Under the pieces are notes generated by a model, which was not told the origin of the DNA, did not search any database, and saw nothing but the letters and a program-made list of their open reading frames with translations. Below, piece after piece: positions 51,046 through 59,842 of a DNA stretch of 64,000 nucleotides (positions within the stretch are counted from its first letter, which is position 1; every line of letters begins with the position of its first letter). The stretch covers positions 1 to 64,000 of the forward strand of contig JBELML010000018.1 in assembly GCA_042095835.1 (NCBI GenBank), given 5' to 3'. The stretch comes from DATFKA01 sp042095835. GTDB taxonomy: Bacteria > Bacteroidota > Bacteroidia > Chitinophagales > Saprospiraceae. A program made the position numbers and the translations under genes.

Positions 51046-53286
51046 ATGTCCGAAAGTCAAATCATAGCTGAAAATAAAGCAAAAAAAGAGTCTCTCCCAG
51101 TTACAGGTATGACCTGTGCCGCCTGTGCTAACAGCGTAGAAACTATTCTTAAAAATACGGGTGGCGTAATTAACGTAAATGTAAATTTTGCTAACAGTAT
51201 GGCTTTAGTTGAATATGACGAGAGCACTAATGCAGAAAAATTACAAAAAGCATTACAAGCTGTTGGATATGATTTAATTCTTAATACTGAAAATGCCTCT
51301 CAGATACAGGAGGATATGCAACAGCAGCACTACCAAGATATAAAGCAACGCACCATATGGTCGGCTATTTTAACGCTACCTGTATTTATCCTAGGAATGT
51401 TCTTCATGGATTGGATACCTGGGAGATGGATTTCTATGGTATTGTCTATACCAATTTTATTTTGGCTAGGTCAGTCCTTTTTTATAAATGCTTGGAAGCA
51501 AGCTAAACATGGAAAAGCAAACATGGATACGCTTGTTGCTTTGAGTACAGGTATTGCTTTCTTATTCAGCGTATTTAATACATTTTTTCCTGATTTTTGG
51601 CATGCCAGAGGGATTCATCCACACGTTTATTATGAAGCTGCGACTGTAATCATCACCTTCATTACTTTAGGAAAGCTTTTGGAAGAAAGGGCAAAGTCTA
51701 ACACCTCTTCAGCTATTAAAAAATTAATGGGGTTGCAACCCAAAACCCTGAAGGTGATACTCAATGGAGAAGAAATAGAGATGCCTATTAATCAGGTAGA
51801 GGTTGGACATACTATTGTAGTTAGGCCAGGCGAAAAAATTCCTGTAGATGGCAAAGTGATAAGTGGCAACTCTTATGTAGATGAAAGTATGATAACAGGT
51901 GAACCGATACCCGTGCAAAAATCAAAGGGTGCAGAAGTATTTGCTGGGACTGTCAATCAAAAAGGTAGCTTCAGGTTTGTAGCTGAAAAAGTAGGAGGAG
52001 AAACCTTATTATCCCAAATCATAGAGATGGTTCAGGAGGCGCAAGGCAGCAAAGCTCCTGTTCAAAAACTAGTAGATAAAATCGCTGGTATATTTGTACC
52101 CATCGTTATTATTATTTCTATTATCACTTTTGCTACTTGGATGTTTCTAGGTGGAGAGGATGCTTTCACCCATGCTTTATTGACTTCAGTAGCAGTACTG
52201 GTAATTGCTTGTCCTTGTGCATTGGGATTAGCGACTCCAACAGCCATTATGGTAGGAATAGGGAAGGGGGCAGAAAATAACATTTTGATTAAAGATGCAG
52301 AAAGTCTAGAATTAGGTCACCGCGTGAATGCTATCGTTTTAGATAAAACGGGAACCATAACCGAGGGAAAACCCTTAATCACCAATGTACATTGGATAAA
52401 TGAAAATGAATCCAACCATTTAAGCTCGATCCTATTAGCAATGGAAACCCAGTCAGAGCATCCTTTGGGGGAAGCAGTGACAAATCACCTTAAATCAGAA
52501 GGAGTCAAATTGAGTCCAATAGAGAAGTTTGACAGCATAACTGGGCAAGGAGTTACTGCTTTTGATGAAAAAGGAGAACAATATTTTATCGGTAATGAGC
52601 GGCTAATAGTCAAAAATAAGATTAGTATTTCTGAGAAAGCTAAGAACTTATTGAGTCAATGGCAAAGCGAAGCTAAAACGGTAATCCTATTCGCAAACAG
52701 TCGTGAGGTGGTAGCTGTTTTAGCGATTGCTGATAAAATAAAGGCAACTTCCAAGTCAGCTATCCAGACTTTGCAACAGCAAAACATTGAGGTATACATG
52801 CTCACTGGTGATAATAAACAGACCGCAGCTGAGGTAGCAAAACAAGTGAATTTACAACATTTTCAAGCTGAAGTAATGCCTTCTGATAAGGCCAATTTTA
52901 TTAAAAAACTACAACAGCAAGGTAAGATAGTCGCTATGGTAGGAGATGGTATTAATGATAGTCACGCCTTAGCACAAGCAGATGTAAGTATCGCAATGGG
53001 CAAAGGATCAGATATTGCAATGGATGTAGCTAAAATGACTTTAATCACCTCTGACTTACAAGCTATCCCCAAAGCACTGAATTTATCAAAGAAAACAGTA
53101 ATCGGCATTCGGCAGAACTTATTTTGGGCATTTATCTACAATATCATTGGTATTCCAATCGCAGCAGGATTGCTTTATCCAATAAATGGTTTCCTGCTAG
53201 ACCCAATGATAGCGGGAGCAGCAATGGCTTTAAGTTCAGTTTCTGTCGTGAGTAATAGTCTACGCTTAAAAAGAGCAAAAATTTAA
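51046..53286 (+). CDS. copA: Copper-translocating P1B-1-type ATPase
   Basis: A Cu(I)-exporting P-type ATPase of the inner membrane. The N-terminal HMA domain carries GMTCAACANSVE; helix 6 has the CPC motif (CPCALG, residues 389-391), the mark of Cu(I)/Ag(I) transporters. The phosphorylated Asp433 is in DKTGTITEG; TGEP in the actuator domain, HP in SEHPLGEA and GDGINDSHAL in the hinge are all present. One HMA domain and 747 residues are typical. The ATG at 51046 is preferred to a GTG at 51037; the start lies in a perfect GGACATGTCC palindrome. The HMA chaperone follows after 32 bases and a terminator closes the unit at 53544. Confidence 0.93.
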   Translation: MSESQIIAENKAKKESLPVTGMTCAACANSVETILKNTGGVINVNVNFANSMALVEYDESTNAEKLQKALQAVGYDLILNTENASQIQEDMQQQHYQDIKQRTIWSAILTLPVFILGMFFMDWIPGRWISMVLSIPILFWLGQSFFINAWKQAKHGKANMDTLVALSTGIAFLFSVFNTFFPDFWHARGIHPHVYYEAATVIITFITLGKLLEERAKSNTSSAIKKLMGLQPKTLKVILNGEEIEMPINQVEVGHTIVVRPGEKIPVDGKVISGNSYVDESMITGEPIPVQKSKGAEVFAGTVNQKGSFRFVAEKVGGETLLSQIIEMVQEAQGSKAPVQKLVDKIAGIFVPIVIIISIITFATWMFLGGEDAFTHALLTSVAVLVIACPCALGLATPTAIMVGIGKGAENNILIKDAESLELGHRVNAIVLDKTGTITEGKPLITNVHWINENESNHLSSILLAMETQSEHPLGEAVTNHLKSEGVKLSPIEKFDSITGQGVTAFDEKGEQYFIGNERLIVKNKISISEKAKNLLSQWQSEAKTVILFANSREVVAVLAIADKIKATSKSAIQTLQQQNIEVYMLTGDNKQTAAEVAKQVNLQHFQAEVMPSDKANFIKKLQQQGKIVAMVGDGINDSHALAQADVSIAMGKGSDIAMDVAKMTLITSDLQAIPKALNLSKKTVIGIRQNLFWAFIYNIIGIPIAAGLLYPINGFLLDPMIAGAAMALSSVSVVSNSLRLKRAKI

Positions 53287-53318
53287 TTTTTAATCATCAC
53301 CAAAATATCTTAAAATCA

Positions 53319-53534
53319 ATGAAAGAATTCAAATTTAAAAGTAATATCAATTGTACAGGATGCTTGTCAAAAGTTACGCCTGTATTGGATAGTGAAGAAA
53401 AAATAGAAGCTTGGGATGTTGACTTACAAAGCGTTGACCGCGTCTTGACGGTCAAAACGGAAGAGTTGTCAGCTGAAGAAGTAAAAAAAGCAATTGCTAC
53501 CGTGGGGTTTTCAGCGGAGGAACTAACCGCTTAG
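53319..53534 (+). CDS. Copper chaperone with HMA domain (CopZ-like)
   Basis: A 71-residue single-domain HMA protein with Cys12 and Cys15 in NINCTGCLSKV, the Cu(I) loop. The rest fits the ferredoxin-like fold (VLTVKTEELSAEEVKKAIATVGF). The loop has CTGC instead of the MxCxxC with a preceding Met, but is acceptable for a chaperone. It is directly behind CopA, as usual, and probably hands Cu(I) to it. A terminator follows 10 bases after its stop. Confidence 0.88.
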   Translation: MKEFKFKSNINCTGCLSKVTPVLDSEEKIEAWDVDLQSVDRVLTVKTEELSAEEVKKAIATVGFSAEELTA

Positions 53535-53543
53535 TAAATAAAA

Positions 53544-53578
53544 TGAGGGGAGTACTAAAATCAATAGTACTCCCCTCA
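53544..53578 (+). terminator. Terminator of the copA-chaperone unit
   Basis: TGAGGGGAGTACT and AGTACTCCCCTCA form a perfect 13-bp stem around a 9-base loop, ten bases after the chaperone stop codon. Confidence 0.85.
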
Positions 53579-53689
53579 CTATATATTTAGTTGCAAAATA
53601 AATGTAGAAAACACTTCGTTATTGCGGTATAATTGGATGTTTAATATTAATTTTGTATCTTAATATCAAAGCGTAGTTTCAATATTCAA

Positions 53690-54151
53690 GTGATTATTCA
53701 ACGTACATATCTTTATTTTGCCTTAATTATGGCTTTTTTGATGCTCTTTTCATCAACAAGCTTTGCAATAGATATGCACTACTGCGGTGGAGAGTTAAAG
53801 TCCATTAATCTTTTTGGGAAAGCTAAAACTTGTCATGAACTATCAGGTGATAGTGAGCCTATGAAAGATTGTCCGCATCATAAAAAGATGATGGTGGATA
53901 AAAAAGCCTGTCCTGAAGACAAAGGTTGTTGCTCTAACAAGACCGTACAGCTTGAATCTGATCAAGACCATAAAGTTCAAGCAAATGACATAGTTATTAG
54001 CAAACAACTAAAACAGTTTGTAATTGCGTATGTCGCTGTTTTTATAGAAACCGATTACAGGCTTGAACGAGAGGCAGCTAATTTTACATATTACAGACCT
54101 CCACTCATACAAAAAGACATCCCTGTCTTAAATCAAGCTTTCCTTTTATAG
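53690..54151 (+). CDS. HYC_CC_PP family exported protein
   Basis: An exported Cys/His-rich protein of 153 residues. The start is GTG at 53690, giving a signal peptide (MIIQRTYLYFALIMAFLMLF to SFAIDM). The family pattern is visible: MHYCGGEL near the mature start, a central KDCPHHKKMM and GCC segment, and the late YYRPPLIQKDIPVLNQ. Members of this family sit upstream of CusA/CusB genes in Bacteroidota and probably bind copper in the periplasm. It lies 130 bases before the CusA gene on the same strand. Confidence 0.75.
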   Translation: MIIQRTYLYFALIMAFLMLFSSTSFAIDMHYCGGELKSINLFGKAKTCHELSGDSEPMKDCPHHKKMMVDKKACPEDKGCCSNKTVQLESDQDHKVQANDIVISKQLKQFVIAYVAVFIETDYRLEREAANFTYYRPPLIQKDIPVLNQAFLL

Positions 54152-54281
54152 CATATATTTTTCTTTTTCCATTCAGGCCTCAATGAATAATCATTGCTGG
54201 TTTAATGGTGTATTTGGGTTTTTACTGAAATGGCTTTAGCCATCAGTTTAAGCATTTATCAAAAAGAAATGTATATGCGAC

Positions 54282-57200
54282 ATGTTGAATAATTTTATTC
54301 GTTTTTTTCTGGAAAATAAGCTAGTGGCTTATTTACTACTACTACTATTTGTTGGTTGGGGATTAGTTACTGCGCCCTTTGATTTTGGTATTAATGAGCT
54401 TCCTCGTGACCCCGTGGCAGTAGATGCTATTCCTGACATTGGAGAAAATCAGCAAATTGTGTTCACAAAATGGATGGGGCGTTCTCCACAGGACGTAGAA
54501 GACCAAATCTCCTATCCTCTAACTACAGCTTTACTTGGTATCCCAGGTGTGAAAAGTATTCGTAGCAACTCTATGTTTGGCTTTTCAAGCATTTATGTAA
54601 TTTTTAATGATGAGGTAGAATTTTATTGGAGCAGAAGTAGAATTTTAGAAAAACTTAATTCTCTACCAGCTAATACCCTGCCGGATGGGGTACAGCCAAC
54701 ATTAGGGGCTGATGCTACCGCATTGGGCCAAATCTATTGGTATACCCTCGAAGGTCAAGACAAAGATGGTAATCCAACGGGTGGTTGGGATTTACATGAG
54801 CTTAGAACCATCCAAGATTTTTATGTACGCTATGGTTTATCAGCTGCCGAAGGAGTGGCTGAAGTCGCTTCCATTGGGGGATTCGTAAAAGAATACCAAG
54901 TAGATGTTGATCCAGAGGCTATGAAAGCCAATAACATCAACTTAGAGCAGGTGATGAATGCTATAAAAGGCAGTAATATCGATGTAGGGGCGCAAACTAT
55001 TGAAATCAACTTAGCTGAATATTTTGTACGGGGATTAGGCTATGTACAAAAGGTAGAAGACATCGAGAAAAGCGTGATTAAGGTCAATAATAATGTTCCA
55101 ATTAGGATTGGAGATATAGCAAGAGTAAATATTGCTCCTGCTACCAGAAGGGGCATATTAGACAAATCAGGAGCAGAGGCCGTAGGTGGTGTTGTCATCG
55201 CGAGATATGGGGCAAACCCATTAGAAGTCATCAATAATGTAAAAGCCAAAATTGCTGAAATAGAACCTGGACTTTCCACCAAGATACTACGGGATAGTAC
55301 CGTTTCACAGGTTAAGATAGTTCCTTTTTATGACCGTACTCAACTAATAAATGAAACGATTGGCACGCTTCAAGAAGCCATTAGCCTACAAATTCTGGTA
55401 ACTATTATTGTAGTAATCTTGATGCTACTTAACCTAAAATCCTCCTTACTTATTTCAGGCACTTTACCTGTAGCTGTATTGATGTGCTTTATTGCCATGA
55501 GATATTTAGGGGTAGACGCTAATATTGTCGCCTTATCGGGCATAGCTATTGCCATTGGAACAATGGTAGATATGGGAATTGTACTGGCAGAAAGCATGGT
55601 CAAACGGGTTAATGAAGCTCCACCGGAGGAACCTTTGTTAGAAAGTATTTATGAAGCTACTACAGAGGTGGCTTCTGCGGTAATTACTGCGGTTGCTACT
55701 ACTGTAATTTCGTTCCTTCCAGTATTTACAATGGAAGCTGCTGAGGGTAAACTATTTAAGCCTTTAGCCTATACTAAAACCTTCGCTTTGGTCGCATCTA
55801 TTATTGTAGCCATTACAATTGTTCCCCCCTTAGCACATACCATATTTTCGTTTAAATCAAATCGGAGATCCATATCTTATATTACCAATTTATTAGCCAT
55901 TATAGGAGGACTTGTAATTTCTTTCTTATATGATCCCTTCTTGGGAGCGATTTTGGCTATTGTCGGTATAGCTGGAATATTACATCTATTGGTTCAACAA
56001 TATAGTTCCGAAAGAAATGCTAATATCCTTTCTATACTAACCAATATTATTTATGCCTTAATTGTAGCTTGGCTTTTGGCTGCGACTTGGATGCCGCTGG
56101 GCGTTAATCAAAGCACGCTAACCAACTTCTTTTTTATTGCAATTATAGCAGGTGGATTAATTGGCTTCTTTTATATAATTATCTACTTCTACGAGCAAAT
56201 TCTACGGTTTCTCCTACGGTTTAAAATCCTGTTTTTGATAGTAGTTTCCTTCATTGTTTATCAAGGTTTTTTAGTCTTCCAAGAAACAGGCGAAGAGTTT
56301 ATGCCTGCCCTGGACGAAGGATCGTTTTTATTAATGCCAACCTCTATGCCACATACAGGTATGCAAGAAAACATCAAAAACCTTCGCTTGCTGGATATGG
56401 CAGTTACCGCTATTCCAGAAGTTGAAACAGTAGTAGGTAAGGCAGGCAGAGTCAATAGTGCCTTAGACCCTGCGCCTATGTCAATGTATGAGAATGTTAT
56501 TCTTTATAAGTCTGAATATAAAACCGATGAAAATGGTCAGCGGATTCGCTTTAAATATGAGAACGACGAATATATCCGAGATGAAGCGGATGAATTAATA
56601 CCTGATAAAAAAGGCCGCTACTTCCGACAATGGAGAGATGAGATTAAAAACCCAGATGATATATGGGATGAAATCGTCAATGCTACTAAAGTGCCTGGGG
56701 TAACATCTGCTCCAAAACTACAACCGATTGAGACTCGACTGGTAATGCTTCAAACTGGAATGCGTGCACCAATGGGGATTAAGGTTAGGGGTGGAGATTT
56801 AGCTTCAATTGAAGCTTTTGGATTAAAACTAGAAAAATACCTGAAAGATGTAGAAGGGGTGAAAGATGCCGCAGTTTTTGCTGATCGAATAGTGGGTAAA
56901 CCTTATTTACTCCTAGACATAGATAGAGATGTAATCAGTCGTCATGGATTAACTGTAGGAAAAGTTCAGCAATATATTCAGGCCGCTATTGGTGGGATGA
57001 CCATGACCACAACTGTTGAAGGAAGAGAACGCTATGCTATTCGTATTCGCTACCCTAGAGAATTGAGAAATGACCCTGAAGCCTTAAAACGTATTTATAT
57101 TCCTACAGCAATGGGTCAGCAGATACCACTAGGAGATTTAGTGACAATCCGCTACGAACAAGGTGCTCAATCCATTAAAAGTGAAGATGGTTTTTTAATT

Positions 57201-59195
57201 GGTTATGTCTTGTTTGACCGAGAAGATGGATTTTCAGAAGTAGAAGTAGTCAATAACGCTCAGGACTACTTAGAATCACAAATTGATAATGGAACCCTTG
57301 AAGTTCCTGCGGGTATTAGTTACCGTTTTGCTGGAAACTATGAACAACAAGTCAGAGCCAGCAAACGCCTAAGTATTGTCGTACCGATCGCCTTAGCAAT
57401 CATCTTTTTGATTCTTTATTTCCAATTTAGTTCTGTCACCATTTCTGCTATGGTTTTTACAGGTGTATTTATTGCCTTTGCAGGTGGTTTTATTATGATT
57501 GGGCTTTATGATACGGACTGGTTCTTGAACTTTGATTTCTTTGGAACAAATATGCGTGATTTGTTCCAAATCAGGACAATTAATCTAAGTGTAGCAGTCT
57601 GGGTAGGTTTTCTTGCACTTTTTGGTATTGCTACAGATGATGGCGTGTTGGTTGCCACCTTTTTAAAAGACAGTTTTAAGCGGAATAAACCTAATTCCAT
57701 TGAGGGTATAAGAGATGCTGTGGTGGAAGGTGGTTTGAGACGAGTAAGGCCAGCCATGATGACTACTGCTACTACTATTTTAGCCCTCCTACCAGTTCTT
57801 ACTTCTACGGGGAGAGGAGCAGATATAATGTTACCAATGGCAATTCCTTCTTTTGGAGGTATGACTTTACAGATGATTACCATGTTTACCGTGCCTGTAC
57901 TTTATTCACTTTGGCAAGAATGGAGTTTACGAATTGATAAGCGATTCAAACCAAATAAAGGGGGGCTTATGGTCATTGCTATAGGTCTAATCAGTACGCT
58001 AAGTTTTACATCTGCATCTGCCCAATCGTTGGATAACCTGATGGAAAAAGCAGTTACCGAAAACTTAGAATTAAAAGTTCTGAAGCAAGAGTATATGGCA
58101 GCTTTACAAAAAGCCCCACAGGTCAGCCAACTACCAGACCCTGAAGTTGGTATCGGGGCTTTTCCATTACCCGTTGAAACTAGATTGGGCGCACAAACAG
58201 CCAGATTAAGTGCTACCCAAATGTTCCCATGGTTTGGAACTTTGGATAGTAAAGCTGATTTAGAAAATGCTAAAGCTAAAGCTTTATTTGAGCGAATAGG
58301 TGCAGAGCGGTTAAACCTTTTTTACGAGCTAAAAACTGCCTACTTCCGTCTCTATGAAATACAGGAAAGTCAAGCTATCATTCGACGAAACATAAATCTA
58401 TTTAACGCATTGGAAAGACTGGCTCTTTCTAAAGTAGAAAGTGGTAAAGCTACTGCGGCAGATGTACTAAGAGTTCAATTAAAGATAGAAGAATTACTAC
58501 AAGAACTGGAAATTTTAGAAACGGCTAAAATCAATCCAACTTCAACTATCAATCAGCTATTGAATCAACCTTTGGAAACACCCATATTTAGTACTGATAG
58601 CTTAGTTTTTGCACCACTATCTTTTAGTAAGGATACCCTAACCCGTAACATTCAGGAAAATCATCCAATACTACGAATGTTTCAATTACAACAGGAAGTG
58701 TCGAGGAAAGCTATAGCCCTCAATGAACTGGATGGAAAACCCTCCTTTGGAGTTGGTATGGATTATATCATGATCAATGGAAGGAGTGATGCTAATCCAA
58801 TTAATAATGGGCGGGATATTTTACAGTTAAAAGCCTCGGTAAAGATTCCACTTTATCGAGAAAAATACACCGCCAAGCAAGCAGAAGAAAACTTAAAAAT
58901 TGAAGCTCTAGATAATAAAAGAGCAGATGTGCTTTCTCTGTTCCGTAGTACAATTGAAAAAGCTTTTAGCGATCATCAAGCAGCCCAATTGAAAATGGAT
59001 TTGTACGAAAAGCAAATCCAAATAACTCAAGCAGCAATTAATATTCTAGAATCGGAATATAGCTCAAAAGGCGACAATTTCGATGATCTTCTAAGGTTGG
59101 AAAAAGAACTCATTGATTACGATCTCAAGATACTCAAAGCTATTGTGCAGAGTCATATTGCCAAAAGTAGCATTGAGCGATTTATCATTCAATAA
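54282..59195 (+). CDS. CusA/CzcA-type RND efflux pump fused to TolC-like outer membrane factor
   Basis: A 1637-residue fusion. Residues 1-1229 are a heavy-metal RND pump: N-terminal helix, porter domains, IAIGTMVDMGIVLAESM in helix 4 with the proton-relay Asp, and a late permease segment (ALFGIATDDGVLVATFL). Methionines in LLMPTSMPHTGM and DPAPMSMYENV suggest Cu(I)/Ag(I) (CusA-like). About 180 residues of extra membrane helices sit near 530-650. At M1230 a signal-peptide-like stretch (MVIAIGLISTLSFTSASAQ) begins and the remaining 390 residues are a TolC/OEP domain. The junction contains six G and an ATG usable as a separate start. Related fusions are known in Bacteroidota. It opens the cus block followed by DUF2911 and CusB. 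Confidence 0.88.
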   Translation: MLNNFIRFFLENKLVAYLLLLLFVGWGLVTAPFDFGINELPRDPVAVDAIPDIGENQQIVFTKWMGRSPQDVEDQISYPLTTALLGIPGVKSIRSNSMFGFSSIYVIFNDEVEFYWSRSRILEKLNSLPANTLPDGVQPTLGADATALGQIYWYTLEGQDKDGNPTGGWDLHELRTIQDFYVRYGLSAAEGVAEVASIGGFVKEYQVDVDPEAMKANNINLEQVMNAIKGSNIDVGAQTIEINLAEYFVRGLGYVQKVEDIEKSVIKVNNNVPIRIGDIARVNIAPATRRGILDKSGAEAVGGVVIARYGANPLEVINNVKAKIAEIEPGLSTKILRDSTVSQVKIVPFYDRTQLINETIGTLQEAISLQILVTIIVVILMLLNLKSSLLISGTLPVAVLMCFIAMRYLGVDANIVALSGIAIAIGTMVDMGIVLAESMVKRVNEAPPEEPLLESIYEATTEVASAVITAVATTVISFLPVFTMEAAEGKLFKPLAYTKTFALVASIIVAITIVPPLAHTIFSFKSNRRSISYITNLLAIIGGLVISFLYDPFLGAILAIVGIAGILHLLVQQYSSERNANILSILTNIIYALIVAWLLAATWMPLGVNQSTLTNFFFIAIIAGGLIGFFYIIIYFYEQILRFLLRFKILFLIVVSFIVYQGFLVFQETGEEFMPALDEGSFLLMPTSMPHTGMQENIKNLRLLDMAVTAIPEVETVVGKAGRVNSALDPAPMSMYENVILYKSEYKTDENGQRIRFKYENDEYIRDEADELIPDKKGRYFRQWRDEIKNPDDIWDEIVNATKVPGVTSAPKLQPIETRLVMLQTGMRAPMGIKVRGGDLASIEAFGLKLEKYLKDVEGVKDAAVFADRIVGKPYLLLDIDRDVISRHGLTVGKVQQYIQAAIGGMTMTTTVEGRERYAIRIRYPRELRNDPEALKRIYIPTAMGQQIPLGDLVTIRYEQGAQSIKSEDGFLIGYVLFDREDGFSEVEVVNNAQDYLESQIDNGTLEVPAGISYRFAGNYEQQVRASKRLSIVVPIALAIIFLILYFQFSSVTISAMVFTGVFIAFAGGFIMIGLYDTDWFLNFDFFGTNMRDLFQIRTINLSVAVWVGFLALFGIATDDGVLVATFLKDSFKRNKPNSIEGIRDAVVEGGLRRVRPAMMTTATTILALLPVLTSTGRGADIMLPMAIPSFGGMTLQMITMFTVPVLYSLWQEWSLRIDKRFKPNKGGLMVIAIGLISTLSFTSASAQSLDNLMEKAVTENLELKVLKQEYMAALQKAPQVSQLPDPEVGIGAFPLPVETRLGAQTARLSATQMFPWFGTLDSKADLENAKAKALFERIGAERLNLFYELKTAYFRLYEIQESQAIIRRNINLFNALERLALSKVESGKATAADVLRVQLKIEELLQELEILETAKINPTSTINQLLNQPLETPIFSTDSLVFAPLSFSKDTLTRNIQENHPILRMFQLQQEVSRKAIALNELDGKPSFGVGMDYIMINGRSDANPINNGRDILQLKASVKIPLYREKYTAKQAEENLKIEALDNKRADVLSLFRSTIEKAFSDHQAAQLKMDLYEKQIQITQAAINILESEYSSKGDNFDDLLRLEKELIDYDLKILKAIVQSHIAKSSIERFIIQ

Positions 59196-59225
59196 CAATT
59201 TACATTAATCAAAAAAAACATTAAG

Positions 59226-59816
59226 ATGAAATTATATCAAGCACTTACATTAATTGGATTTTTGGCACTTACTAGTTGTCAACCTAATCAGCAAAGTAAT
59301 GAAAATAACGATACGACTCACCAGCACCAAGCAAGTGAAGCTACTCCAGATAATTCTAAAAAGGTTTTAAGTCCTCGCTTACAAACTATGGCAAATATAG
59401 GAGATGTGCATGTTCATATCGACTATTCCTCTCCTGGTAAAAGAGGAAGAACAATCTGGAACGGATTGGTCGCATACGGACAAGTCTGGGTGACAGGAGC
59501 GCATAAAGCCACTTCGATTGAGTTTTCTGAAGATGTGGCTATACAAGGAAAAACTATACCAAAGGGGAAATATGCTTTTTTCACTATTCCTGATGCTTCT
59601 ACCTGGACATTAATTATTAATAAAAATCATGAGCAGCATTTAGCAGATGATTATGATGCGCAACAGGATGTGGTAAGAGTAGATGTTACACCTGAAAAAC
59701 TGGAAGAAACTTTAGAATCCCTCACTTATAAAGTAATTCCCCAAAGTGACAAGCAGGGTTTTATCAGTGTAGCATGGGATGACTTAGAGGTCCGACTTCC
59801 CATCGAAGTACAATAA
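59226..59816 (+). CDS. DUF2911 domain lipoprotein
   Basis: A lipoprotein of 196 residues with a signal ending in LTSCQPN (lipobox Cys at about residue 18), then a low-complexity linker with HQHQ. The DUF2911 core is clear: IGDVHVHIDYSSPGKRGRTIW, followed by GAHKATSIEFSEDVAIQGKTIPKGKYAFFTIP and WTLIINKN. The family is a beta-sandwich of unknown function common in Bacteroidota. Its position between the CusA-TolC fusion and CusB, with 30 and 26 bases of spacing, indicates co-expression; an involvement with metal export is a guess from context. Confidence 0.85.
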   Translation: MKLYQALTLIGFLALTSCQPNQQSNENNDTTHQHQASEATPDNSKKVLSPRLQTMANIGDVHVHIDYSSPGKRGRTIWNGLVAYGQVWVTGAHKATSIEFSEDVAIQGKTIPKGKYAFFTIPDASTWTLIINKNHEQHLADDYDAQQDVVRVDVTPEKLEETLESLTYKVIPQSDKQGFISVAWDDLEVRLPIEVQ

Positions 59817-59842
59817 TTAATTAACCAAAAAGAGGAAGAATA

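Noticed and set aside
51042..51051. GGACATGTCC palindrome as a copper-regulator operator
   Set aside because: It spans the copA start codon itself and has no second copy in the island, so it may be chance.
57506..57883. 125-codon frame antisense to the CusA-type gene
   Set aside because: Conserved RND motifs are coded on the plus strand at the same place; the antisense product has no family features.
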